Shown: piece by piece, positions 6,389-12,552 of the stretch
How positions within the stretch are numbered: position 1 is the stretch's first letter
Layout: each line of letters starts with the position of its first letter
Position numbers and translations under genes: made by a program
Notes under the pieces: generated by a model
Database searches by the model: none
What the model saw: only the letters and a program-made list of their open reading frames with translations
Told to the model about the DNA's origin: nothing
Source: Vulcanimicrobiota bacterium
GTDB taxonomy: Bacteria > Eremiobacterota > Eremiobacteria > Baltobacterales > Baltobacteraceae
DNA length: 15,158 bases
Reading direction: 5' to 3'
Assembly: GCA_030042755.1 (NCBI GenBank)
Contig: JASHZC010000215.1
Coordinates: 1 to 15,158 of the forward strand

Positions 6389-7447
6389 GTGCCTAAGTCG
6401 CTATCGAGGGTTCTCACTTCTGGAATGATGTTCGCAGCGATTGGCTTGCCGTTACTATGTCAAGCTCAGTCGACACCTGAACCTTCCCCGGCCCCGTCGA
6501 CAGCGCCCCCACAATCCGCGGCGTCTCCCGCGATACCGAAGAACTTTGACGCCTGCGGCGGCCCACTCGAGCTTTTGAACAAGCTCGGCAACCAAACCCC
6601 CTGCGTCTTCGTTTTGGGCGAAGCAGCCGCCACCGCACAGTACGGAAGTGCGTACATTCCGCTCAACGCGCAGATCAACTTCACTCTACCGTCCGGTGAT
6701 CGGACGGCTAACGTTTCAGCCGCTGCTCGAGCATACGGCGTGCCCGGCTCGACCCTCTATCTCGGCGTTGCGCCAAGAGCGGAAATAGCCATAACTCCCC
6801 CTTCATTTGTTCAAGTCAACTCGACGGCAGAATCGCCGCTGACAGGGAATAGCCCACTGGCTGCCGGCGCAACCGACATGACATTCCAGTACAAACAGCT
6901 CTTGTACGTCAATCTTAAGGATTTTGCGATGGCCGGGATTGATCTCGCGTACCGCGCGCCAACTGGATCACCCGGATTGCGCGGACCCGGGCCGCAATAC
7001 ACGATTGATCCGATTTTATTTCAGCCATTGCCGCACAACTTTGGCGTGTCGCTTACACTTCCGGTGACGAACTCTACCCTCGTAAGCCACACTTGCAGTC
7101 AAACAAGCGCAGGGATCACGTGTGTATCTGAAGCACCTGAACGCGGTTGGGCACTCGCACCCGAACTCGTTCCGTATTGGGAGTCGAGCGGGGGTACGTT
7201 GTTGGCGCTTGTCGTCCAACATAACTTCAACCCAAACGCGACGCCGATTGTGTTCAGCGCTGGTCAGCTATTCGGGCGCCATTTTGCACTCTTGGCAGCA
7301 TACGGCGGCGTCACGTATTCGGCGTCAACGACAGGCGCAGTTCAGGGTCTCGTGAATGCTTCAGCCACTGCGCATCCGACGCTATTCACCATAAGCGCGA
7401 ACTACCTATTCGGACAGAGCGACCTTCCTGCGGCGCTTCAACCATAA
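6389..7447 (+). CDS. exported beta-barrel-like outer-membrane protein
   Basis: A 352-residue protein. Starting from GTG 6389 gives a good signal peptide: basic n-region 'PKSLSR', hydrophobic 'GMMFAAIGLPLL' and a likely cut after 'CQA'. Starting at ATG 6425 would remove the basic residues, so GTG is preferred although no strong ribosome-binding site is visible. A Pro/Ser/Ala linker (about 28-50) leads to 'DACGGPLELLNKLG', then alternating polar and apolar strands such as 'NAQINFTLPSGD', 'NFGVSLTLPVTNS' and 'FALLAAYGGVTYS', ending in 'HPTLFTISANYLFGQS'. This looks like an outer-membrane barrel. The 'CGGPL..LN' opening recalls the 'transporter' proteins of the phenol-degradation MetA type annotated in Eremiobacterota. 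The stop is 13 bases before the sulfatase ATG, so the two share a message. It could move sulfated substrates or products. Confidence 0.75.
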   Translation: MPKSLSRVLTSGMMFAAIGLPLLCQAQSTPEPSPAPSTAPPQSAASPAIPKNFDACGGPLELLNKLGNQTPCVFVLGEAAATAQYGSAYIPLNAQINFTLPSGDRTANVSAAARAYGVPGSTLYLGVAPRAEIAITPPSFVQVNSTAESPLTGNSPLAAGATDMTFQYKQLLYVNLKDFAMAGIDLAYRAPTGSPGLRGPGPQYTIDPILFQPLPHNFGVSLTLPVTNSTLVSHTCSQTSAGITCVSEAPERGWALAPELVPYWESSGGTLLALVVQHNFNPNATPIVFSAGQLFGRHFALLAAYGGVTYSASTTGAVQGLVNASATAHPTLFTISANYLFGQSDLPAALQP

Positions 7448-7460
7448 GAGAGGGATCAGC

Positions 7461-8921
7461 ATGACAACGAGTGTGTCTGCAACCACGAATGGTAAGCCGA
7501 ACGTCGTATTCATCCTAGCCGACAATGTGGGCTATGGCGACCTGGGATCGTACGGAGGGGGTGAACTGCGGGGCGCGCCGACGCCGCGGCTAGATCAACT
7601 TGCGAGCGAAGGCCTGCGTCTGACGCAGTTCTTAGTCGAACCGGCTTGCACGCCATCACGGGCAGCTTTGATGACCGGCCAGTATTCCATCCGTAACGGC
7701 CTGTCGCTAATCTGTGTTCCCGGAGGTGACTTTACGCTTTCGCGTCGGGCGATAACCATGTCGCAGATGTTCAAAGAAGCAGGCTATGCAACCGCTCTCT
7801 ATGGCAAGTGGCATTTGGGAAGCGCACCTCAATCGCTGCCGACCGCACATGGCTTCGATGAATTCTACGGCATTCCACCGGATGCGTCGTGGGACTCATG
7901 CACGTATGCTGATACGATCTCTATGACACATTCCTCCCCCGTTGCTATTGAAACGCTAATAGCGAAAGGTCCGCAGATCGTCGAAGCAACCGCCGGCACT
8001 CCGCTGAAGAACGTCAAACCATTCACACGAGAAGTTCGCGCTGAGATCGACAACGATCTGGTGGCAAGGTCCATTGACTTCATAACGCGCCAGCATGCCG
8101 CAGGAATTCCCTTCTTTCTATACCTGCCGTTCTCAATGGGCCACATACCAAATCTTCCGTCGTCGGAATTCAAGGGCAAATCGCGCATTGGGAACTACGG
8201 CGATAAGGTTATGGAAGGCGACTATCACGTCGGTCAAATCATGGACACACTCACACAACTCGGCATCAAGGATAGCACCATTTTGGTGTTTGCTTCGGAC
8301 AATGGTCCTTGTGGCGAGGTGGCCCGGGAATATGGAAACAACGGAACTCCAGATATGGGGAGCGCCGGACCGTTTCGAGGCGAGCTTGGAGAGGCGACCG
8401 AAGGTTCGATTCGGACTTGCTGCATCATCCGGTGGCCGGGAAACATTGCAGAGAACACCACAGCGTACGCCATGTTTTCAATCATGGACTTTTTCCCGAC
8501 GTTTGCGAACATCGTGGGCGCCAAAATGCCAAATGATCGTCCCATTGACGGCGTCGACCAGACCGACGTTCTGCTCGGTAAGAGCGCAACGGGCAGTCGC
8601 GAGAGTCTGTTGAGCTTCATCGGACCAGACCTCGTCGCAGCGCGTTGGAAACAGTGGCGGGTTTACTTTACCGATATTTATCCGAGCGGTATCGGACCTC
8701 AGCGCCAACCCGGGCTACTTTCAGCAAACGCCCCGATGGCCGGCTATCCGAAGGTGTTCAACATCGAGATGGATCCCCACGAAAATCTGAACGTCTCCCT
8801 GCTGTTCGGATGGTGCATACAAGAGCCGCTTCTCGCCGTTGAGAAGTACTTCGCGACCTTAAAAGATCATCCGAATCCGCCGGCTCCGGATATTACCGTC
8901 TTCAAGAACCCAACGGGGTAA
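7461..8921 (+). CDS. arylsulfatase (formylglycine-dependent, COG3119 type)
   Basis: A 486-residue sulfatase that would hydrolyse a sulfate ester. The modification site 'CTPSRAALMTGQ' has Cys63, the residue turned into formylglycine, within the C-x-P-S-R signature. Metal and sulfate sites are 'FILADNVGYGDLG' (about 17-29), 'GKWHLGS' (Lys116, His118) and 'FASDNGP' (Asp280-Asn281). The first motif has Asp-Asn where most sulfatases have Asp-Asp. I recall a sulfatase subgroup with this change, so it need not mean loss of activity. There is no signal peptide: the N-terminus is 'MTTSVSATTNGKPNVVF', which would make the enzyme cytoplasmic unless exported by another route. GAGAGGGA precedes the ATG by about 5 bases. 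No formylglycine-generating enzyme is in the window. It is the last gene of the DUF1254/barrel/sulfatase cassette. Confidence 0.95.
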   Translation: MTTSVSATTNGKPNVVFILADNVGYGDLGSYGGGELRGAPTPRLDQLASEGLRLTQFLVEPACTPSRAALMTGQYSIRNGLSLICVPGGDFTLSRRAITMSQMFKEAGYATALYGKWHLGSAPQSLPTAHGFDEFYGIPPDASWDSCTYADTISMTHSSPVAIETLIAKGPQIVEATAGTPLKNVKPFTREVRAEIDNDLVARSIDFITRQHAAGIPFFLYLPFSMGHIPNLPSSEFKGKSRIGNYGDKVMEGDYHVGQIMDTLTQLGIKDSTILVFASDNGPCGEVAREYGNNGTPDMGSAGPFRGELGEATEGSIRTCCIIRWPGNIAENTTAYAMFSIMDFFPTFANIVGAKMPNDRPIDGVDQTDVLLGKSATGSRESLLSFIGPDLVAARWKQWRVYFTDIYPSGIGPQRQPGLLSANAPMAGYPKVFNIEMDPHENLNVSLLFGWCIQEPLLAVEKYFATLKDHPNPPAPDITVFKNPTG

Positions 8922-8930
8922 CATCCCCGC

Positions 8931-8958
8931 CGCCCCGTCCGCGAGGCCGCACCGCGCC
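8931..8958 (+). repeat. 28-base GC-rich post-stop element, copy B
   Basis: It starts 10 bases after the sulfatase stop and matches copy A (6099-6126) at 25 of 28 positions. The three differences are all C/T changes. One of them breaks the last A-T pair of the internal CGCGA/TCGCG stem. Confidence 0.7.
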
Positions 8959-9014
8959 CTCAGCTAAGGGTTGCGGCGCTTGCAACTCTGGCTTTGCGGC
9001 TTCGCCCTCGCATC

Positions 9015-9026
9015 CCCGGCGCCGGG
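9015..9026. repeat. 12-base perfect palindrome
   Basis: CCCGGCGCCGGG is a perfect GC-only palindrome within the gap after the sulfatase. It is either part of a 3' structure or a binding site. Confidence 0.35.
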
Positions 9027-9074
9027 TAGATGGACCTCGGTTTTGCGCGGCCCGTATTGGGTTAGGCCGTTAGC

Positions 9075-9091
9075 ACTAGGCAAAGCCTAGT
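9075..9091. repeat. 7-bp hairpin with AAA loop
   Basis: ACTAGGC-AAA-GCCTAGT. The stem is perfect. No T-run follows at once, and a second stem (TCTCT/AGAGA) with a T-rich loop lies 10 bases later. As a pair they could act as a terminator-like or leader structure. Confidence 0.4.
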
Positions 9092-9132
9092 CGAAACGAA
9101 TCTCTTTTGTAGAGAGATCCCCTCGATCGGCC

Positions 9133-9144
9133 AGCACTAGTGCT
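9133..9144. repeat. 12-base perfect palindrome
   Basis: AGCACTAGTGCT. Its left half AGCACTAG also occurs at 9072-9079 at the foot of the preceding hairpin, so the two structures share a sequence and could pair with each other. Confidence 0.4.
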
Positions 9145-9319
9145 ACGATGAATGCCGGGGCTGCGAAAGGAGCCTGCCAATGCCGGCGTTTCTTGAGCTA
9201 AAGCGTTACGCCTGGGCGTTTGCATAAGCCTCGCGACGGTTCGGCAGCAGCGGATCGCCTTGAGCCGATCGACACGCCGTGGCCGTAGCGCCACTCATTA
9301 CTTTCGGAGGTATTAGAAC

Positions 9320-10399
9320 GTGAAAGCAATCGTTAGAGGCGCCGTTATAAGCGGTGCAGGTATATCGCTCTTGGGTATAAGCCTCGCGCTGTCGAGCGCG
9401 GGCGTCGTTTCCGGAGCTAGCAACGTTGCGCCGGATGCGACTCCTACGCCCCTGACTTGCAAGCAGAAAAAGATGAATGCGTGCCTTACCGTTCAGAACA
9501 AAGGATCGGGAATTGCGATCAACGGACTAGCAGGCTTTGGGATTGGGGTTTACGCCCTCTCGAAGTCAAGTGCGGGAGTCTACGGCGAGTCGCAGAGCGT
9601 CAACAGCGCGGGCGTCTATGGCGACGCGACAACCTCGGCTGATGGAGTCTTCGGCACGTCTACGTCCGGTGGCGGAGTCGTCGGTCAGTCGAGCACCAAC
9701 TCCGGAGTGTCCGGCACCTCTTCGTCCGGTGCGGGAGTTTTCGGCGACAGTTTGTCCAGTGACGGAGTCTACGGCAAGTCGAGCTCCGGCTATGGAGTCT
9801 ACGGGTATTCGGCGTCGAGCGATGGTGGCTATTTTGAGAACGACGCCAACCCCAATTCTAGCGTTGCGCTCCCAGTACTTGTTGCGCAGGCCGACAATTC
9901 CCTCGGTTGGCTTATTTCGGCAGAAAATGTTCCGAACGACGCCTTTTTTGTGGTAGACAACGATGGAGACGGCTCTTTTTCGGGCGACGTTTACGCGGCC
10001 AATATCGACGTAGTCATCCGCTCCCGCGGCGGCGAGCACCTCGGTGCAAGCGTCGCCTTGACGGCGCAGGCAACGATGGAGGATACGGGAACCGGCCGAT
10101 TGCTCAACGGCGAGGGTGCAGTGCGCTTCGATCCGGCCTTCGCAAGCACGATCGACACAAGCCGCGGCTATCAGGTCTTTCTGACACCGAACGGCGACAC
10201 GCGCGGTCTTTACGTTTCTGCGAAGTATGAAGCCGGCTTCATCGTTCGTGAAAACGAGCATGGTCGCTCCTCCGTCTCTTTCGATTACCGCGTCGTTGCA
10301 CATCCGTACGGCGCCAGCGACACGCGTCTCCCGCGACTGAACATCAAGCCACCAAACCTACCGAAGCCACCACCGTCGATCGTGCATCCGCAGCCATAG
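9320..10399 (+). CDS. secreted GVYG-repeat surface protein
   Basis: A 359-residue protein. GTG start with CGGAGG 9 bases upstream. An N-terminal export signal (Lys2, Arg6, then 'ISGAGISLLGISLALSSAG') is followed by 'PDATPTP' and a Cys-containing segment. Residues about 75-173 consist of some nine units of around 10 residues built on 'S.GVYG.SSS'. After a linker ('NPNSSVALPVLVAQADN', 'AFFVVDNDGDGSFSGDVYA') the C-terminal domain (about 235-335) has 'GYQVFLTPNGDTRGLYVSAKYEAGFIVREN' features and 'SVSFDYRVVAHPYG'. I recall this repeat-plus-C-terminal-domain layout in unnamed secreted proteins of several phyla. The regular Gly-Val-Tyr-Gly repeat suggests a beta-helical stalk, perhaps trimeric, with a globular end. 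A Pro-rich tail closes it. It is a single gene with no operon partner on its strand. Confidence 0.8.
   Translation: MKAIVRGAVISGAGISLLGISLALSSAGVVSGASNVAPDATPTPLTCKQKKMNACLTVQNKGSGIAINGLAGFGIGVYALSKSSAGVYGESQSVNSAGVYGDATTSADGVFGTSTSGGGVVGQSSTNSGVSGTSSSGAGVFGDSLSSDGVYGKSSSGYGVYGYSASSDGGYFENDANPNSSVALPVLVAQADNSLGWLISAENVPNDAFFVVDNDGDGSFSGDVYAANIDVVIRSRGGEHLGASVALTAQATMEDTGTGRLLNGEGAVRFDPAFASTIDTSRGYQVFLTPNGDTRGLYVSAKYEAGFIVRENEHGRSSVSFDYRVVAHPYGASDTRLPRLNIKPPNLPKPPPSIVHPQP
9545..9838 (+). repeat. GVYG coding tandem repeat
   Basis: About nine degenerate units of 27-33 bases inside the surface-protein gene, each built around a 'GGAGTCTACGGC'-like core. Unit number in such stalks often varies between strains. 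Confidence 0.7.
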
Positions 10400-10404
10400 C
10401 TCCC

Positions 10405-10434
10405 CCGCCACGCCGCCCGCGGAGGCAAGCGAGC
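10405..10434 (+). repeat. degenerate post-stop element, copy C
   Basis: It begins 6 bases after the GVYG-protein stop. It shares the CGCCCGCG core, then AGGC after one inserted base, and the closing GCT with copies A and B, with small gaps. It lies between two convergent genes, the other being the MocR regulator, so it could serve either. Confidence 0.4.
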
Positions 10435-10443
10435 TGCCCGCCG

Positions 10444-11892
10444 TTAGCGAAGGGCTGCGCTCGCCATCTCTCCGAGCTTCCAGACGCCGCGCTCGAGGCG
10501 CTGATCCCACGGATAGCCAGCACTCAAACGCAAGCAGTTGGAGTAGCGTCTCGTGGCCGAAAAGACGTCACCCGGTGCGAAGCAAATCCCTTTCGTCAGC
10601 GCATCCTCAAAGAGTTTGCGCGTATCCACGGGCTTCGGTAACTCGACCCACAGGACGAAACCGCCGGCGGGGCGACTCACCTTCGTGCCCGCGGGGAAAG
10701 CATCGGCGATCGCGCAGCGCATACGCGCAACGTTGCCGGCATAGACGCTCCTGATCCGGCGGAGATGATGATCGTAACCGCTCGAAGATAAGAACTCGGC
10801 GAAGGCGGCCTGCGTTAGCGCGGACCCAGAAAGCGTGGTAGAGAACTTTTCCTTGATTACTTCCGGCATGTGGCGTCGCGTCACGATCCACCCAACGCGA
10901 TAACCCGGAGCGATCGCCTTCGAAAACGAGCTGCAATAGATCGTATTCTCGAAGCGGTCGAGCGACATGAACGGGCGCGGGCGTTCCCGGCCGAAGTAGA
11001 TGTCACCGAAGATGTCGTCTTCGATCAGCGGAACACGGTGTTTTGACAGTAACCGCAAGAATGCGAGCTTCTTCTCCTCCGTCATCGTGCACCCGAGCGG
11101 ATTGTTGAAACTCGACGATAACAGACAAGCGGCGACGCCGCGGCCGGCAAGGGCTTGGGACATCGCGGAGAGATCGATCCCGCTGCAGGGATCCGTCGGC
11201 AATTCGATCGCCTTGAGACCCAATGTCTCGAGCGCATGAAGCAAACCGAAGAACGTCGGTGACTCGACGATGACCGCCTCGCCCGCGCGGGCGACGGCCT
11301 TGAGCGCCAGCAAGATGGCCTCAGTGCAGCCGTTGGTGATCGCGATCGCTTCGGGCGAGAGTGCCTGACCCCAATGCAAGGCGCGGCGGGCGATCTCTTG
11401 CCGCAAGCGCAGATCGCCCTGCGGATGCGTGTACGCGTTGAGCGTGCCGCCATGGCGCCGCGCAACGCGCCCGAGGCAGCGATCGAGGCGCGTCGCGGCT
11501 AGCAACTCGGGACTCGGAACCGCACAACCGAGTGGTACGAAGCTCGGGTCGCTGGCGTGTTCGAGCAACTCGTACATGATCCCAGAGACAGCGATCCGCT
11601 CCGGTCTTCGAGGCGGTCTCGAAATACTGGGCACGGGTAAAGCGCTCGGAACGCTGGTCTTCGAGACGAAATAGCCCGACTGTGGACGCGCTTCGATGAC
11701 GCCGCGGTCCTCCAGGATCCGATACGCCTGAAGCGCGGTGCCGATGCTGACGTCTTGCTCGAGGCTGATGTCGCGCAACGACGGAACGCGCGATCCCGGA
11801 GGCAATGTCCCCTCGTCAACCAACGCGGTGATGAAACCGGCGAGCTCCTCGTACCGGTGACACGGTCGTGCCCGAGTCGTCTTCGTTGGCAT
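10444..11892 (-). CDS. MocR-type GntR regulator with aminotransferase domain
   Basis: A 482-residue fusion of a GntR winged HTH and a fold-type I aminotransferase domain, the MocR/PdxR layout. The HTH (about residues 10-75) has 'LPPGSRVPSLRDISLEQDVSIGTALQAYRILEDRGVI' features. The effector domain shows 'SFNNPLG' (Asn264), 'LIEDDIFGDIYF' (Asp292/293, pairs with the PLP ring nitrogen) and 'SSFSKAIAPGYRVGW' with the PLP lysine at 325. Such proteins normally sense PLP or a PLP-amino acid adduct and control a neighbouring, often divergent, gene; catalysis is usually residual. I use the ATG at 11892 rather than the TTG at 11913, because a promoter -10 box overlaps the extension. The divergent TonB-C-like and threonine-dehydratase-family genes are the likely targets. 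Confidence 0.92.
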   Translation of the reverse strand: MPTKTTRARPCHRYEELAGFITALVDEGTLPPGSRVPSLRDISLEQDVSIGTALQAYRILEDRGVIEARPQSGYFVSKTSVPSALPVPSISRPPRRPERIAVSGIMYELLEHASDPSFVPLGCAVPSPELLAATRLDRCLGRVARRHGGTLNAYTHPQGDLRLRQEIARRALHWGQALSPEAIAITNGCTEAILLALKAVARAGEAVIVESPTFFGLLHALETLGLKAIELPTDPCSGIDLSAMSQALAGRGVAACLLSSSFNNPLGCTMTEEKKLAFLRLLSKHRVPLIEDDIFGDIYFGRERPRPFMSLDRFENTIYCSSFSKAIAPGYRVGWIVTRRHMPEVIKEKFSTTLSGSALTQAAFAEFLSSSGYDHHLRRIRSVYAGNVARMRCAIADAFPAGTKVSRPAGGFVLWVELPKPVDTRKLFEDALTKGICFAPGDVFSATRRYSNCLRLSAGYPWDQRLERGVWKLGEMASAALR

Positions 11893-11899
11893 TACTAAA

Positions 11900-11935
11900 C
11901 TGTTATAGCACAATATTCATTATCTGTCACTGTTA
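11900..11935. promoter_or_regulatory. CTGTTA/CTGTCA direct repeats, candidate MocR operator
   Basis: CTGTTA occurs at 11900-11905 and 11930-11935, exactly 30 bases apart (about three helical turns), and CTGTCA fills 11924-11929 directly before the second. These repeats cover the -10 and -35 boxes of the MocR promoter. MocR proteins typically bind direct repeats in the divergent intergenic region, so autorepression plus control of the divergent genes is a fair inference. Confidence 0.5.
11902..11930 (-). promoter_or_regulatory. sigma-70 promoter of the MocR gene, near-leaderless
   Basis: On the minus strand GTGACA (11925-11930) is one base off the TTGACA -35 box and TATAAC (11902-11907) one base off TATAAT, separated by exactly 17 bases and with TG two bases before the -10. 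Transcription would begin about 7 bases after the -10 box, only 3-4 bases before the ATG at 11892. No ribosome-binding site is visible, so the message is probably leaderless. Confidence 0.65.
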
Positions 11936-12028
11936 CTATCCGCTCGGAAGACGTACGATGTTTCTAGGCCGGCGGATTCAAAGCAACAATCAGGATGCGC
12001 CCGGCACAAAGGCAATCAGAATCTCGGT

Positions 12029-12187
12029 ATGAGCAAGATCACAAATATGACGTTCGACCCCATTGCGACGACGACAACGCCCTTCGGGCGCTTGCGCCCC
12101 CCGCACCGTCGTGGCTCGGCGAGCGACGGACTCTTCCCCGGCTGGGGACCCAAGGTATTGATAACACAAGGACTCTTCAACGAATGA
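12029..12187 (+). CDS. putative 52-residue ORF overlapping the TonB-C-like gene
   Basis: ATG 12029 to TGA 12187, overlapping the next gene's ATG by four bases (ATGA), an arrangement typical of translational coupling. The peptide begins 'MSKITNMTFDPIATTTT', has a basic middle ('GRLRPPHRRGS') and ends 'LFPGWGPKVLITQGLFNE'. Roughly 70% of third positions are G or C, in line with coding sequence here. No close ribosome-binding site is seen. It matches no family I know; it might be a leader peptide, a small protein or chance. Confidence 0.3.
   Translation: MSKITNMTFDPIATTTTPFGRLRPPHRRGSASDGLFPGWGPKVLITQGLFNE
12078..12099 (+). promoter_or_regulatory. mutually exclusive hairpins (attenuator-like)
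   Basis: CGCCC (12078-12082), GGGCG (12086-12090) and CGCCC (12095-12099) follow each other, so the central GGGCG can pair with either flank. The first pairing has loop TTC and the second has loop CTTG. They lie about 90 bases before the TonB-C-like gene and inside the putative 52-codon ORF. No T-run follows, so if used they would act on translation or RNA stability. Confidence 0.25.
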
Positions 12188-12546
12188 GAAACGCATTTAC
12201 GGTCGCAATCGCGGCCCTTATTACCCTTATCGGAGCGTCACAAGCGGCAAGCGCCGCCCAGCAGGTCGCCATCGGGAACGCATGCGTCGCGCCGGCTGGC
12301 GTCTACGACCATCCTTACTACGACCGGCCGCCTATCACCGACGAACTTGGAGCGCACGGCACCGCGGTTGTGAAAATCGATTTGAGCGCGACGGGGATGC
12401 TCGCACACGAAGAGCTTTACGCGAGCAGCGGAAATTGGTGGCTCGATGACGCCGCGCTGCGCTCAGCCCGGTTAACGCGCTTTACGCCGGAAGTGATCGG
12501 GTGCCGTGGCGTGGCCGGTTCCTACCTGTACCGAGTCGACTTCTGA
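12184..12546 (+). CDS. small secreted TonB C-terminal-domain-like protein
   Basis: A 120-residue protein with a signal peptide ('MRNAFTVAIAALITLIGAS', cut likely after 'ASA' near residue 24) directly followed by one TonB-C-like domain. That domain shows 'GTAVVKIDLSATGML', 'YASSGNWWLDDAALRSAR' and 'RFTPEVIGC', which fit the pattern of a G-containing turn, SSG, LD.aAl and F.P. It lacks the membrane anchor plus Pro-rich spacer of true TonB, so it is probably a free periplasmic or surface domain. Two cysteines (Cys34 and about 109) could form a disulfide. The frame runs back to 11995, but the signal peptide fixes the start at ATG 12184, with AAGGA 11 bases upstream. The next gene starts 6 bases after its stop. 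Confidence 0.75.
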   Translation: MRNAFTVAIAALITLIGASQAASAAQQVAIGNACVAPAGVYDHPYYDRPPITDELGAHGTAVVKIDLSATGMLAHEELYASSGNWWLDDAALRSARLTRFTPEVIGCRGVAGSYLYRVDF

Positions 12547-12552
12547 GCCGGG

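Larger units (their letters stand above)
8922..9319. other. 398-base palindrome-rich intergenic region
   Basis: No gene is convincing. From left to right it holds post-stop element copy B (8931-8958), a GTTGC/GCAAC stem (8970-8986), a 12-base palindrome (9015-9026), a hairpin (9075-9091), a TCTCT/AGAGA stem (9101-9115), a second 12-base palindrome (9133-9144), a direct repeat of AATGCCGG (9151 and 9179 regions) and the CGGAGG ribosome-binding site (9305-9310) of the next gene. The density of dyads suggests a structured leader or 3' region. I could not fit it to a riboswitch class I know. Confidence 0.5.

Noticed and set aside
9075..9200. Cyclic-di-GMP, cyclic-di-AMP or cobalamin riboswitch in the leader of the GVYG gene
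   Set aside because: A few short strings look suggestive (GCAAAGCC, GCGAAAGG), but the conserved cores and pairing layout of those classes could not be matched.
9566..10303. 245-codon antisense frame within the GVYG-repeat gene
   Set aside because: It is the mirror of a repetitive, G/C-ending coding sequence. The plus-strand protein has a ribosome-binding site, export signal and family resemblance; the antisense product has none.
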